Shown here: piece by piece, positions 1 to 9,209 of the stretch
Numbering within the stretch: position 1 is the stretch's first letter
Layout of the letters: every line of letters starts with the position of its first letter
NCBI GenBank assembly: GCA_009777515.1
Contig: WRLR01000017.1
Coordinates: 1-49,045 of the forward strand
DNA length: 49,045 nt
Origin: Oscillospiraceae bacterium
Lineage (GTDB): Bacteria; Bacillota; Clostridia; WRLR01
Reading direction: 5' to 3'
Made by a program: the position numbers and the translations under genes
Notes under the pieces: generated by a model
The model's input: the letters and a program-made list of their open reading frames with translations, nothing else
Told to the model about the DNA's origin: nothing
The model's database searches: none

Positions 1-61
1 TATGATAGATTATCTTTGTAATTTGGCAATATTTTAAAAAGCAGAGTTTATTAAAGCAGTC

Positions 62-83
62 CACAATATTAACACAATATTAA
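62..83. repeat. Tandem 11-bp repeat, two copies
   Basis: Two exact copies of CACAATATTAA lie head to tail in the AT-rich region upstream of the importer lipoprotein gene. The rest of positions 1-235 is AT-rich non-coding sequence in which I could not fix a promoter with confidence. The repeat could be a regulator site or simple slippage. Confidence 0.5.
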
Positions 84-235
84 CTTATGCGATCCTTATT
101 AAAAGGTTAATAAAATGATTAATATCAATATAGCGGCCTTACATTACGGTTTGCGCATCGTTTAACATCCTTTGTTATATCTTAAATATATCTCAATGAA
201 TTAATAGGCCAAAATAAAAAATGGGAGGTATAAGC

Positions 236-2017
236 ATGAAAAGAAACACCATGGCAATTATCGGCATGATTCTGGCTGTTATAATGCTGGCTTCATGCGG
301 GGGCGCTGGAGGCGGCGCGACAACGACGGCCACAGCCGCCGCCACGACTGCCGCAGCGGCGACGACGGCCGCCGCGACGACAACCGCCGCTACTGCAGCG
401 GCTGAAACGACTACCGAGGCAACCTCGGCGGCAAGTGATTTGCCGATTTGGTATCAGCCTTTGAGCGTGGGGCATAAAACAATAACAACAATCCGATCAT
501 ATGTGCCTGATCGGGCGTATGAACCAGGAGACAGTTGGAATAATAACGTTTGGACCCGCGCAATCGAGGAAAAACTCGATATAACGCTGGAATATTTATG
601 GGACAGCGCGAACACGGAATTTGTCACACGGTTAAACGTCGCTATCGCTACAGACGATTTGCCGGATTATATGGCAATACCATATAACCAGTTCTATATT
701 ATGGCGAAAGCGGGAAAATTAAAACCCATATATGATGCTGCCGTACAATATGGTCATCCGGAGTATGTTCAACAGGCATTAACGGCTGGGGATGGAATAA
801 TGGTCAAGCAATGTTCAGTGGAGGGTGAGTTGTATGCCCTCGGGGCTTCTTTTTCCGGCGTTGATGGAAATATGTTGTGGTACCGAGACGACTGGTATGC
901 TCAAATGAATAAAGAAGGTCCTCCGCAGACAATTGATGATGTTATCGATATGATGCGTTATTTCGCAAATAACGATATGAACGGTGACGGTACGGACACA
1001 TATGGTTTGGCGGCGCACGAGACATTGTTTGAAGGAGCGGCTGGATTTGACGGTTTCTTCAGCGCATACGGCGTTTATCCGCATATTTGGAAGATGCTTG
1101 ACGACGACACTATCGTACACGGCTCTACGGTAGATGAAAACCGCGAAGTATTGCGTATCCTTCAGGGGTTCTATAACGAAGGCATTTTGCATCCGGAATG
1201 GTACACTAAGACCGGTTGGGGTACTTTAGGCGACGATGTTGTAGCCGGACAGGTTGGTTTGGCAATAGGCAGTATCGCATGGGGTGACTGGAAATGCGCG
1301 CCTTTAATGGAAGCAATGGGAAATAACAACGCCACATGGACGAATATGCCTATACCCGGATTAGAAGGGCCGTATACGAATTACGTACCCGCGCAGCGGC
1401 GGCAATCCGACGTGGCGTGCGTTAATGCAAATGCGGACGATTATGTCCTGGAAGCTGCTGTAAAAATGTCTAATTTTAGAATTGGTCTCATGAACGGGGA
1501 TATTGCCGAAGGTAAATACCACGACGTTCCAAATCCGGATAAACCGGGCGAAGTTATCAACAATTTTTTCCATGCGGTATTTATGGCAGGCGGCGGTTTA
1601 GGTGAATCCTGGAATTATGTGTGCGCGCTGGCAGTAACTGAAGCGCTCGAGAGTGGCGATACTACGGCTTTGAATGACGAACAAATGTCTTACTATAATC
1701 GATGCAAAAATTATCTGAACGGAGATTTCGCGGGATATACATCCTATTCTATATTTGGCCCGAACGGTTCGCAGTATACTGGACAGCTAATTAGAGAAAA
1801 GAACTTGCTTGAATTCAATCCGTTCTACGGCGCTAACACAGACACTATGAATGAATATTGGTCAAACATACAGTCAAAACGCAATGAAATTTTCACTAAT
1901 ATAATAACTGGCGGAAATGTAGATACGCTATTTGAAGAGTATATTAGTTTTTTCAATGCGATGAATGGGGATGTAATTACACAGGAAGTTAATGAATGGT
2001 ATCAAAGCACTAAATAA
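236..2017 (+). CDS. Extracellular solute-binding lipoprotein of a carbohydrate ABC importer (LplA-like)
   Basis: This 593-residue lipoprotein probably captures an oligosaccharide outside the membrane for the two permeases encoded next. The first residues are basic, followed by a hydrophobic stretch and the lipobox LASC near residue 20. A roughly 45-residue linker made almost only of Ala and Thr then leads to a family 1 solute-binding fold, with typical aromatic-rich segments such as LPDYMAIPYNQFY. I chose the ATG at 236 because GGGAGG at 223-228 sits at the right distance; the in-frame ATG at 221 overlaps that ribosome binding site. Length fits the LplA group (500-600 residues). The ligand cannot be read from sequence. 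No ATPase is encoded nearby, and members of this class usually share an MsmX-type ATPase encoded elsewhere. Confidence 0.9.
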   Translation: MKRNTMAIIGMILAVIMLASCGGAGGGATTTATAAATTAAAATTAAATTTAATAAAETTTEATSAASDLPIWYQPLSVGHKTITTIRSYVPDRAYEPGDSWNNNVWTRAIEEKLDITLEYLWDSANTEFVTRLNVAIATDDLPDYMAIPYNQFYIMAKAGKLKPIYDAAVQYGHPEYVQQALTAGDGIMVKQCSVEGELYALGASFSGVDGNMLWYRDDWYAQMNKEGPPQTIDDVIDMMRYFANNDMNGDGTDTYGLAAHETLFEGAAGFDGFFSAYGVYPHIWKMLDDDTIVHGSTVDENREVLRILQGFYNEGILHPEWYTKTGWGTLGDDVVAGQVGLAIGSIAWGDWKCAPLMEAMGNNNATWTNMPIPGLEGPYTNYVPAQRRQSDVACVNANADDYVLEAAVKMSNFRIGLMNGDIAEGKYHDVPNPDKPGEVINNFFHAVFMAGGGLGESWNYVCALAVTEALESGDTTALNDEQMSYYNRCKNYLNGDFAGYTSYSIFGPNGSQYTGQLIREKNLLEFNPFYGANTDTMNEYWSNIQSKRNEIFTNIITGGNVDTLFEEYISFFNAMNGDVITQEVNEWYQSTK

Positions 2018-2061
2018 TTACGATCATGCTGGATGATTAAGATAGAGCAAATTTTTTTGTC

Positions 2062-2102
2062 AGGAAGCTGAGCGGCTTCGGCTTCTCAGCTTCCTATTTT
2101 TC
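2062..2102 (+). terminator. Hairpin after the binding-protein gene
   Basis: An 11-bp perfect stem AGGAAGCTGAG / CTCAGCTTCCT (2062-2072 with 2085-2095) encloses a 12-nt loop and is followed by ATTTTT. It lies between the lipoprotein and the permeases. It probably acts as a partial terminator or 3' stabiliser, which would give more binding protein than permease, as is common in such operons. Confidence 0.75.
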
Positions 2103-2143
2103 CATAAAATTAACGATGCGTAACATAAAGTAGGTGATAAATC

Positions 2144-3121
2144 ATGAGCGTACAAAGTCCGGTAGTGAAGGAAAAGATCGCCATTCGCTCGCATAAAAAA
2201 AGGAAAAAAGGGAATAACCTGCGAAATAGCACATTACCTCTGCATTTGATGCTTTTGATACCGGCAATTATCATTTTCGTATACAGTTACCTGCCAATGT
2301 TCGGAATTGTCATAGCATTTCAAAAATTTGACTTTACTAAGGGTTTAGCTGCTTTTTGGCAATCGCAATGGGTTGGATTGGGTAACTTCCGGCAAATGAT
2401 CGCAATGGGCGAACCTTTACGCATAATTTGGAATACGGTACGGATTGCGTTCTTAAAGATCGTAATCGGTTTTTTTGTCCCCATCATTGTGGCATTAATG
2501 TTAAACGAAGTGAGGCGGAAACTATATAAACGGAGCATACAAACTATTATATACATGCCTCATTTTATCTCGTGGGTTTTATTAGCGGGAATATTAAAAC
2601 AAGTCATTTCAATTGATGGTTTTTTAAATGTAAAAATTTTGAGCGCGTTGGGTATAGCGCCTGTAAGTTTTTTGTCCAGTAATACTTTTTTTGTGCCAAT
2701 GTTGGTTGGAACCGATATTTGGAAAGAATTCGGATATGGTACGATAGTATACCTGGCGGCTATCACAAGCGTCGATCCAACTTTGTATGAAGCCGCTATA
2801 ATGGATGGCGCCAGCCGATGGCGGCAAACATGGCATATTACTTTAACCGGTATGCGGCCAATAATCGTATTGCAAATGGTATTACGATTACAAGGCGTGC
2901 TTAACGCCGGATTTGACCAGGTATTTAATCTATATAACGCCAACGTATATCAAACAGCCGATATCATAGACACATGGGTTTACCGTATATCATTTGAGTC
3001 CGCGACCCCGATGTACGATAAAGCAACCGCGATAGGTCTATTTAAGTCTCTTGTTTCAATGATATTTATCTTGACCTCATATTTTTTGGCGTATAAACTC
3101 GCCAGCTATCAAATTTTTTAA
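2144..3121 (+). CDS. Carbohydrate ABC transporter permease 1 (LplB-like)
   Basis: This 325-residue inner-membrane subunit forms half of the sugar channel with the next gene. It has a short basic cytoplasmic N-terminus, then about six hydrophobic segments beginning near residue 30. The EAA loop that docks the ATPase is clear near residue 222 (EAAIMDGASRWRQTWHITL). The segment YLPMFGIVIAFQKFD near residue 48 is typical of LplB-type permeases. The start at 2144 follows a GTAGGTGA ribosome binding site. The gap to the next gene is only a few bases, so the two permeases form one translational unit. Confidence 0.92.
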   Translation: MSVQSPVVKEKIAIRSHKKRKKGNNLRNSTLPLHLMLLIPAIIIFVYSYLPMFGIVIAFQKFDFTKGLAAFWQSQWVGLGNFRQMIAMGEPLRIIWNTVRIAFLKIVIGFFVPIIVALMLNEVRRKLYKRSIQTIIYMPHFISWVLLAGILKQVISIDGFLNVKILSALGIAPVSFLSSNTFFVPMLVGTDIWKEFGYGTIVYLAAITSVDPTLYEAAIMDGASRWRQTWHITLTGMRPIIVLQMVLRLQGVLNAGFDQVFNLYNANVYQTADIIDTWVYRISFESATPMYDKATAIGLFKSLVSMIFILTSYFLAYKLASYQIF

Positions 3122-3126
3122 GGGGG

Positions 3127-4056
3127 GTGTGTAAAATAGATAAAAGCGCGGTTGTCATTACGAAAAAAGGCAATAGAATAAAGCCATCGAAAAGCTACCA
3201 GGTTTTTTATGTATTTAACACATTAATGCTTACATTTTTAGCGGCGATATGCCTATTCCCCCTGCTCAATGTGTTAGCGATGTCTTTCAGCAGCGCTATC
3301 GCGATATCAAGGGGCGAAGTCGGGATATGGCCCGTAAGTTTTACGACGCTTGCGTACGAGCATCTGGCAACGCGTGCGGAATTTTGGAACGCTATACTAA
3401 ACTCCGTGAAAAGATGCTTACTTGGTTGGGCAGTAAACCTCACGCTTGTTATACTCGTAGCCTATCCTCTATCTAAACCCAATTCGGTGTTCCCTTCCCG
3501 GACCAGGTATGTATTCTATTTTTTCTTCACGATGTTATTTGGAGGCGGTTTAATTCCCACATTTCTCGTTGTACGAAACACAGGATTGACAGATACCTTA
3601 TGGGCGTTGGTTTTACCGGGCGGAGTGCAGGTATATAATGTAATTTTAATGTTGAATTTTTTCCGCCAATTGCCGCGGGAAATGGAAGAAGCCGCTTTTA
3701 TGGACGGCGCCGGGCATATCACGAATCTTGTCAGGATCGTGTTGCCTTGCTCATTAGCCTCCCTTGCAACGATTTCATTATTCATTTTAGTCGGGCATTG
3801 GAATGAATGGTTTTCACCGATTATATACATGAGGAGTCATTCTAAATACCCTTTGCAAACATACTTGCGATCAATGCTGAATACGACAAACTTTCAAGTA
3901 AATACGCTTGGGGATCTCGAAACCATTAAGCACCTTTCCAATAAAAATTTAGCATCCGCGCAGATTTTCCTGGGTATGATACCAATTTTATGCGTCTATC
4001 CCTTTTTACAAAAATATTTCGCCAAAGGTATTGTGCTCGGTTCGGTTAAGGGATGA
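3127..4056 (+). CDS. Carbohydrate ABC transporter permease 2 (LplC-like)
   Basis: This partner permease of about 309 residues has six predicted membrane segments and an EAA loop (EEAAFMDGAGHITNLVRIVLP) near residue 195. It ends in the characteristic motif YFAKGIVLGSVKG of the LplC/YtcP group. The start is uncertain. The annotated GTG at 3127 lies inside the run of G at 3122-3127 that looks like the ribosome binding site. Initiation at the in-frame ATA at 3136, eight bases after that run, would give better spacing but use a rare start codon. The first ATG in frame (3226) would remove part of the first membrane segment. Confidence 0.88.
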   Translation: MCKIDKSAVVITKKGNRIKPSKSYQVFYVFNTLMLTFLAAICLFPLLNVLAMSFSSAIAISRGEVGIWPVSFTTLAYEHLATRAEFWNAILNSVKRCLLGWAVNLTLVILVAYPLSKPNSVFPSRTRYVFYFFFTMLFGGGLIPTFLVVRNTGLTDTLWALVLPGGVQVYNVILMLNFFRQLPREMEEAAFMDGAGHITNLVRIVLPCSLASLATISLFILVGHWNEWFSPIIYMRSHSKYPLQTYLRSMLNTTNFQVNTLGDLETIKHLSNKNLASAQIFLGMIPILCVYPFLQKYFAKGIVLGSVKG

Positions 4057-4065
4057 CAGAACAAA

Positions 4066-4110
4066 AGAGCCGCCGCAGGGAATCGACATACCTGCGGCGG
4101 CTCTCTATTT
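4066..4110. terminator. Bidirectional terminator between convergent genes
   Basis: A perfect 14-bp stem AGAGCCGCCGCAGG / CCTGCGGCGGCTCT (4066-4079 with 4091-4104) lies between the stop of the permease (4056) and the stop of the minus-strand glycosidase (4126). On the minus strand it is followed by TTTTGTT; on the plus strand the T content is weaker. It probably ends both transcripts. Confidence 0.85.
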
Positions 4111-4125
4111 ACAAATGCTATAAAG

Positions 4126-7110
4126 CTAACCGAGCGTAATTATCGAAACGCCTTCGTATAAACCATAAGGAGTAAATATTCCTTCGTCGGGTTCATAGAA
4201 CGAACCGGGCGCGACAATCCCTTTGACATTCAATTTGGAATGCGGCCCAAATATATTTTGCCCCGACGAGTAGACGTCGACGCGCAGGGTGTTTTTGCCT
4301 TGCGCTGCGCAATCGGTAATGTCCGCTTCGTAAGGATCCCAACCCAGAACCGCCACGGGATTATCGTTTACGAACACTTTCGCGACGACACCGTGAAAAC
4401 CGTCAAGGCGTGTGTATACACGGCTACCGGGCTTAGATTTATCGACGTCGATTTCTGTGGCGTAGCTTATTGAGCCGCAGTAGAAAGGATGCCCCTGTTC
4501 TGCGGCGTTGCCCAAACCCGGCGCGGCGTCGTCCTTGATTATGTAAGGGCTGTAGTCCCCTGCGACCCTCGCGCCGCTGCCGCTACTGCCCCCGCTTTTG
4601 CTCCCGCCGCCACTAGCGCTTCCGCCGGGGCATGCGACCGTGAACCCGCCGATTAAATATACGCTTTCAATAGTTGTTTCAATATTGTATTTTCCGCTTA
4701 GTTCCACAATGTTTTCGCCTTTCCGGACCGCGTGAGAAGCCGGATAACTTATAATATCCCGATCATTAAACCAACCGTCAGCCGTTAGTTTTACACCGTT
4801 TAGAAATACATCGAAATGCTCGGGATATTCCGCCGCGACACGGAGACGCGATATGCCGTCTTCTGCATGGAATATATAACGCGCGCGAAGCGGTGTTTTT
4901 TCCGCTTTTTCTCCGTCAGTAAACATCCACGGCTGGCGCCGGTAATTGGGCGTTCCCCTGCTGATGTGGTTCCGCACTTCCAAATTTAATCCTGTCGCCG
5001 TACCGCTTTTTTCCCAGCCGTCGCCAAGCGTGACGGTGCAACTATTTATAGCTAGCATATTATCTTGCATACGCGTTACAATAAAATCCTTATATTGTTT
5101 TACCGAGATTATTTGCGGAGCAGATTTATCAGGACGTTTTGCGGGGACGGCGGGGTCGATCATATAGCAAACAGAGCCGCATGGGTGCAGACGTATTTTA
5201 ATCGCGTCACCGTCATATGGCGTATCCTTTATTTCGCCTTTTTCGCAGTCGTATTCTACGGCGGCGCCAGTTGACGGCAGCATGAACTCCGCCGATTCAT
5301 ATCGGCTGATATTGCACAAGAACAGCAGCCGTTTTCCACCAATCCGGCGTTCATGCGCATATATGCTGCGCATATTCCCTGCCGAGGCGCTATCGCATGG
5401 GGCCAGGCGCAATCCGGACGCGCCGCGTTCACTCAAAACCTGCGCGACGCTGCCGATGGCGGCCTGTGGGACGTCGACAAGCAACTTTATCAATTCTTCC
5501 GATTTTTCACCACCGGCCATGTCGGGTTTACGCCCCGTGCTGACGATGAAGCCCCCTTGCCGCTTAAACTCGGCTATCAACGCGACTGTTGGCGCAGCGA
5601 TTGTTATCGCCGGGGGCAGCACGAGATATGCGTACTCCATTCCGCCGATGCATATTTTCCCGTTCTTGACTTGCGCGTGACGGGCAAGTAAATTCTCGCT
5701 TCCGAGGTTATAGTATATCTGCCCCGCCGAGAGTACTACCAACGTATCGCGCGTTTCTTCCCCGATGTCAAGGAGCTGTTTGTTGTCACTAAGCGGAGAG
5801 TAGGCAGCGTATGTCGTCGAGTAATTATGCAGTACGAGCGTATCGGCAACAAAATCGCCTTCCGACAACACATAGCAAAGCCGACCAATATAATCACCGA
5901 GTATGCGGTACTCGCCCCACCATGGCTCGTTTATGAACGAGAGCGGGAAATCGCGTTTGCGATCGCCTTGCATCGACAGATAAAATAAATGTGGCACTAT
6001 ATAGTTGATGCCGAGCGCGAACTGCCAGTCGAGCATGCGTTTTTGGTCCTTAAACGACACGTCCCAGCCCCCGGCGCCGTGCGTCTCCGACATGACCCGC
6101 TTCTTGCCGGTCTGAACGGCAGCGCTGGTGACCTCCTTGACGATAAGATCAAAACCGAATTGCTCATGTTCATGCTCTTCTTCCTCGTTGAAGAGCATAT
6201 CGATGCCGGGGATTTGCAAATATTCGTAGTGCGCCATGACATCGCCTTGCATGACTGTCAATGGGTAGTTATGCTCCCAGTAGTGACAGGTGAAATCCAG
6301 GTTATTGTTTTCGCACCAGTCGTATATTTGCTTTGTAAACGCCTCAAGAAATAGGTTGAACGATACATCGTAAAAGTCGAACCGCGCCTTTTCATAACCT
6401 GGGATGTCAAAAAACAACTTGGCGAACGACCCCCGTATGTCATACCCCTTTCGTTTTATGAACTCGTCTTTGAAACCCGCCGACCACGGCGCCGCCCCGA
6501 GTATGTCGGTTTCGTTGTTCCTGGCGAAGCGCGTTGCGATATTGGGCTCGTCGGCGAATATAGACGGCACGACATTTGTGAACCCCGCCCCGAAATATTC
6601 CCCGAAATGCTCTTTATACCAGTCATAGGTGATATTGATATAACGCGCCATTGCCGCTTTGTTAGTGGTGCTTGGGGCAGGGGCGCCCCAGCGAGGCGAC
6701 GGCGGGCTTGTATACACCTCGAAACGATACGGTTTCCCGTCAGGCGACGTATAGTCCGCTGGCTCGCCCTCGCGCAGCACGATACATTGCGCCGCGAACT
6801 CCGGGTGATCGCGGGTGACGAGGCCGGCTGCGTTGCCGCTCGGGAAGCAGTCCTCGTCATAGAGGTTCGCGAACATCCCCAGCCTCTCGCCTTCTTTGAC
6901 GCAGGCTTCAATGGCCTTTTCCCAATCCGCGCTCAAGTATGCAGTCTTCAAGCCAGCCCTGGCGTGCATATAATACCCGCCTAGCCCCTGTTCATGCATG
7001 CTCCGAATCTGTTCGATAAGCCTTTCTGGTATAAGCTCGTGGTTCCATGACCAAAAAGGCGCCGGGCGGTATTCCGCCTTGGGATTTTTGAATTGTACGG
7101 GATCGATCAT
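4126..7110 (-). CDS. GH106-like glycoside hydrolase, putative alpha-L-rhamnosidase
   Basis: This 994-residue protein has no signal peptide, so it should act in the cytoplasm on imported oligosaccharides. The N-terminal region carries motifs I associate with GH106-related proteins: PAPFWSWNHEL near residue 15, GGYYMHARAGL near 45 and LYDEDCFPSGNAAG near 83; FADEPN follows near 180. The C-terminal third is a beta-sandwich, jelly-roll-like region. It is interrupted near residue 840 by a Gly/Ser-only stretch (GGGSKSGGSSGSG) that is unusual in an enzyme. I chose the ATG at 7110, behind AAAGGATGG, instead of the TTG six codons upstream. Assignment to GH106 is from motif memory; substrate specificity is inferred. 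Its convergence with the importer suggests a shared role in plant glycan use. Confidence 0.7.
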   Translation of the reverse strand: MIDPVQFKNPKAEYRPAPFWSWNHELIPERLIEQIRSMHEQGLGGYYMHARAGLKTAYLSADWEKAIEACVKEGERLGMFANLYDEDCFPSGNAAGLVTRDHPEFAAQCIVLREGEPADYTSPDGKPYRFEVYTSPPSPRWGAPAPSTTNKAAMARYINITYDWYKEHFGEYFGAGFTNVVPSIFADEPNIATRFARNNETDILGAAPWSAGFKDEFIKRKGYDIRGSFAKLFFDIPGYEKARFDFYDVSFNLFLEAFTKQIYDWCENNNLDFTCHYWEHNYPLTVMQGDVMAHYEYLQIPGIDMLFNEEEEHEHEQFGFDLIVKEVTSAAVQTGKKRVMSETHGAGGWDVSFKDQKRMLDWQFALGINYIVPHLFYLSMQGDRKRDFPLSFINEPWWGEYRILGDYIGRLCYVLSEGDFVADTLVLHNYSTTYAAYSPLSDNKQLLDIGEETRDTLVVLSAGQIYYNLGSENLLARHAQVKNGKICIGGMEYAYLVLPPAITIAAPTVALIAEFKRQGGFIVSTGRKPDMAGGEKSEELIKLLVDVPQAAIGSVAQVLSERGASGLRLAPCDSASAGNMRSIYAHERRIGGKRLLFLCNISRYESAEFMLPSTGAAVEYDCEKGEIKDTPYDGDAIKIRLHPCGSVCYMIDPAVPAKRPDKSAPQIISVKQYKDFIVTRMQDNMLAINSCTVTLGDGWEKSGTATGLNLEVRNHISRGTPNYRRQPWMFTDGEKAEKTPLRARYIFHAEDGISRLRVAAEYPEHFDVFLNGVKLTADGWFNDRDIISYPASHAVRKGENIVELSGKYNIETTIESVYLIGGFTVACPGGSASGGGSKSGGSSGSGARVAGDYSPYIIKDDAAPGLGNAAEQGHPFYCGSISYATEIDVDKSKPGSRVYTRLDGFHGVVAKVFVNDNPVAVLGWDPYEADITDCAAQGKNTLRVDVYSSGQNIFGPHSKLNVKGIVAPGSFYEPDEGIFTPYGLYEGVSIITLG

Positions 7111-7546
7111 AATTAACCATCCTTTCAATGTGCTATTTTAACCAATACAAACCAAAAAAAACAATGAAACCCAATCAAAACCAATGTCAACCCGTCAATA
7201 CCTGTAACATCGATAGTTACCTTAATAGTCACCTTAATAGTTACCTTATTATATATAATTTTTATATATCTTTGTATATTATGGGCCTATATCCGATACT
7301 ACAGAAACGGCGAGCCCGGCGGCGGTAACATGCACGCGGCGCTCACGGACGAAGGCGCATATATTTGGCTTCGTTTGCTCCGCCAGGCTCTGGTGAAGCC
7401 GTAGCCCGTGGACGCCTCCATGATAATCAGGTACTCCCAGTGGTTGTCGGTGAGATCGTCGCAATCCCTCGGCAGCGATGTGGCGTTGGCGGATAGGTTC
7501 GCATCGCCGCCGCCCTGCCCAGCATTCGTCCCATCCACTTGGCGAC
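7111..7546. other. Non-coding region upstream of the glycosidase
   Basis: Positions 7111-7280 are very AT-rich and hold the glycosidase leader. Positions 7213-7248 are three 12-bp repeats of ATAGTYACCTTA. Positions 7280-7546 are GC-rich and contain only short overlapping minus-strand frames that match nothing I recognise. They could be the decayed end of a gene that once followed the exporter. Confidence 0.5.
7213..7248. repeat. 12-bp tandem repeat, three copies
   Basis: Three head-to-tail copies of ATAGTTACCTTA, the middle one with a single T-to-C change, lie about 100 bp upstream of the minus-strand glycosidase start. They could be regulator sites or slippage products; similar repeats occur in many other spacers of this window. 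Confidence 0.75.
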
Positions 7547-8344
7547 CTAACTGCTAGCGCTTTTGTAGTGCTTCAGGCCGAGGCGCCAGAACCACAGCGC
7601 GAATACCGTGAACGCCGCGACGATGCAGAGCGCGTGGGCCAGGCCCGGCGCTGTCAGCGTGTTCGTAAGCAACTGCGTGGGGACGGTCGCCATGACGCCG
7701 TAGGGCAGCGCGAAGTAGAACAGGATTTTAAAAAACCCTTTATAGACGACGCCGGGTATCTTAAAATTCATCATAAGCAAGTCGCCTTCCAACCGCTCGA
7801 TGGACGTGGCGGATATGACAAAAAACGGGATGGTACGAATGATGACCTCCATGTCGTAGTACAGCAATGTCATAAGGATGACCATGCCCGAATAGGCGAG
7901 CAGCAGCGGCAGCGTGAGCCGGACGCCCTCCACGGCGGCGCCCCACGCAATAATGCCGCCGGAGAGCAGCAGGAGCGGGGCGGAGCCGAGGTTCACGTCC
8001 TCAAACGTGAGCCGGAGCAGCGTATTCCCCGGCTTTGTAATGTACAGGTCGAGCGCGCCCTCCCGTATTTTGCCGGGGACACTAACCAAGCCGAAGAAAT
8101 AGATGACCATGTTCAGGCCGTTCAACATCGAAAACGTGCCGATGAAAATGAGCATCTGCCCCCGCCCCCAGTCGCCGATGCTGTCCACCTGACCGTAGAT
8201 AACGGCAAACGTAATGAGCTGTACGACAAACAACGTGCCGTCTGCGAAGAACGCGGCGAAAAAGCTGAAGCGGAACGCCATTGTGCGCACCAGTTTCATC
8301 TTGACCAGCAGAGTCACAAACATCAAATTCCTTTTAAGCGTCAT
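7547..8344 (-). CDS. ABC-2-type exporter permease, ABC2_membrane_6 family (second subunit)
   Basis: This 265-residue integral membrane protein has about six hydrophobic segments. The pattern VSVPGKIREGALDLYITKPGN near residue 86 is typical of PF06182 permeases, which work as heterodimers with a second permease of the same family and one ATPase, exporting drugs or other hydrophobic cations. The ATG at 8344 has GGGGGG upstream and overlaps the stop of a 24-codon mini-ORF (ATGA), so translation is probably coupled to it. It is the last gene of the exporter operon. Substrate unknown. Confidence 0.85.
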   Translation of the reverse strand: MTLKRNLMFVTLLVKMKLVRTMAFRFSFFAAFFADGTLFVVQLITFAVIYGQVDSIGDWGRGQMLIFIGTFSMLNGLNMVIYFFGLVSVPGKIREGALDLYITKPGNTLLRLTFEDVNLGSAPLLLLSGGIIAWGAAVEGVRLTLPLLLAYSGMVILMTLLYYDMEVIIRTIPFFVISATSIERLEGDLLMMNFKIPGVVYKGFFKILFYFALPYGVMATVPTQLLTNTLTAPGLAHALCIVAAFTVFALWFWRLGLKHYKSASS

Positions 8345-8415
8345 ACGCCCACCCCCCTATATATGATATGCCACGCTTTTATACAGCACATTTTCATCCT
8401 CATCCGGAGCGTCAT
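8341..8415 (-). CDS. 24-residue mini-ORF coupling the two exporter permeases
   Basis: The frame starts at the ATG (8415) that overlaps the stop of permease 1 as ATGA. It ends with a TGA that overlaps the ATG of permease 2, again as ATGA. The peptide begins MTLRMRMKMCC and ends YRGVGV. Permease 1 ends in a similar GVGI and permease 2 begins MTLK. So the whole stop/SD/start junction appears to have been duplicated with a 72-bp period, leaving an intact coupled frame. A function for the peptide itself is not evident. Confidence 0.5.
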   Translation of the reverse strand: MTLRMRMKMCCIKAWHIIYRGVGV

Positions 8416-9209
8416 ATGCCCACCCCCTCATATTTTTTGCGCAGTTTGCCGTATGCAAACTGGCTGATTGTCGCCATCACGGCCGCCCAAGCCGCAAGAG
8501 CCACCAGCCCGATGGCGCCTTCCCGAGCCTCCATGCCGCCCGTCAACAGCATAGTCGGTGTGTAGACGACGTGGGTGAACGGGAAATAGCGCAGCGCGCC
8601 TGCGATGCCGCCGGGCAACAGGGACAGCGGCACCAGCTCGCCTGTAAAGAACGAGATGATCATCGCCGGCACATGCGTCAAAAAAATCGTGTCATGGTAT
8701 TTGAACGCCCAAAGGCCCATAAAAAACTGGAAACTGTTCATGAACACCGTCCCCAAAAGAAACGTGGCGAGGGCCAGGAACACATTGAACAGGTTGCCGG
8801 TAAATATCATGTCTATCCTGAACGCAAGCGTGCCCGCTACAGCCGCCAGCGCGGCAAACAACCCGTAGTACACGCTTGCGCCGACGGTCTGCGACAAAAA
8901 ATGCAGTTGCGGGTTGGACGGGATGACCATGAATTTCGAAAATGTGCCGCCCTTGATCCGGGCCGAAACCTCGCCGACCACCCCATAAGACATTTCCATG
9001 GTGGCAAAAAACGAGCTGACAACATAATAGGAGAGCATGGCGCTATGCGTGAAGCCGCCCACCATTTCACGCCCTGTAAATATCGCCCCCCATAAAATCC
9101 ATGCGAACACGATGCGCCAAATCATGCCCGTCGCGGTCATCAGCACATCAAAGCGGTAAGCGGACTGTGCCTTAAATAATATCCTCCCGATGGCGAAATA
9201 TTTTTTCAT
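8412..9209 (-). CDS. ABC-2-type exporter permease, ABC2_membrane_6 family (first subunit)
   Basis: This 265-residue membrane protein belongs to the same family as the next gene and should form the exporter channel with it. It has about six hydrophobic segments and the family-typical stretch GEVSARIKGGTFSKFMVIPSNP near residue 80. The start overlaps the end of the ATPase gene (ATGA at 9206-9209), so the two are translated together. Order in the operon is ATPase, this permease, mini-ORF, second permease. Confidence 0.87.
   Translation of the reverse strand: MKKYFAIGRILFKAQSAYRFDVLMTATGMIWRIVFAWILWGAIFTGREMVGGFTHSAMLSYYVVSSFFATMEMSYGVVGEVSARIKGGTFSKFMVIPSNPQLHFLSQTVGASVYYGLFAALAAVAGTLAFRIDMIFTGNLFNVFLALATFLLGTVFMNSFQFFMGLWAFKYHDTIFLTHVPAMIISFFTGELVPLSLLPGGIAGALRYFPFTHVVYTPTMLLTGGMEAREGAIGLVALAAWAAVMATISQFAYGKLRKKYEGVGI

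Noticed and set aside
7128-7328. Plus-strand 66-codon frame in the spacer before the glycosidase
   Set aside because: It lies in AT-rich repeat sequence, has Asn/Tyr/Leu low-complexity content and overlaps the divergent gene's leader.
7478-8467. Long plus-strand frame of 329 codons opposite the exporter permease
   Set aside because: It is the antisense shadow of two clear membrane-protein genes; its composition (Arg, His, Gln, Glu) is typical of reverse-complemented GC-rich hydrophobic codons.
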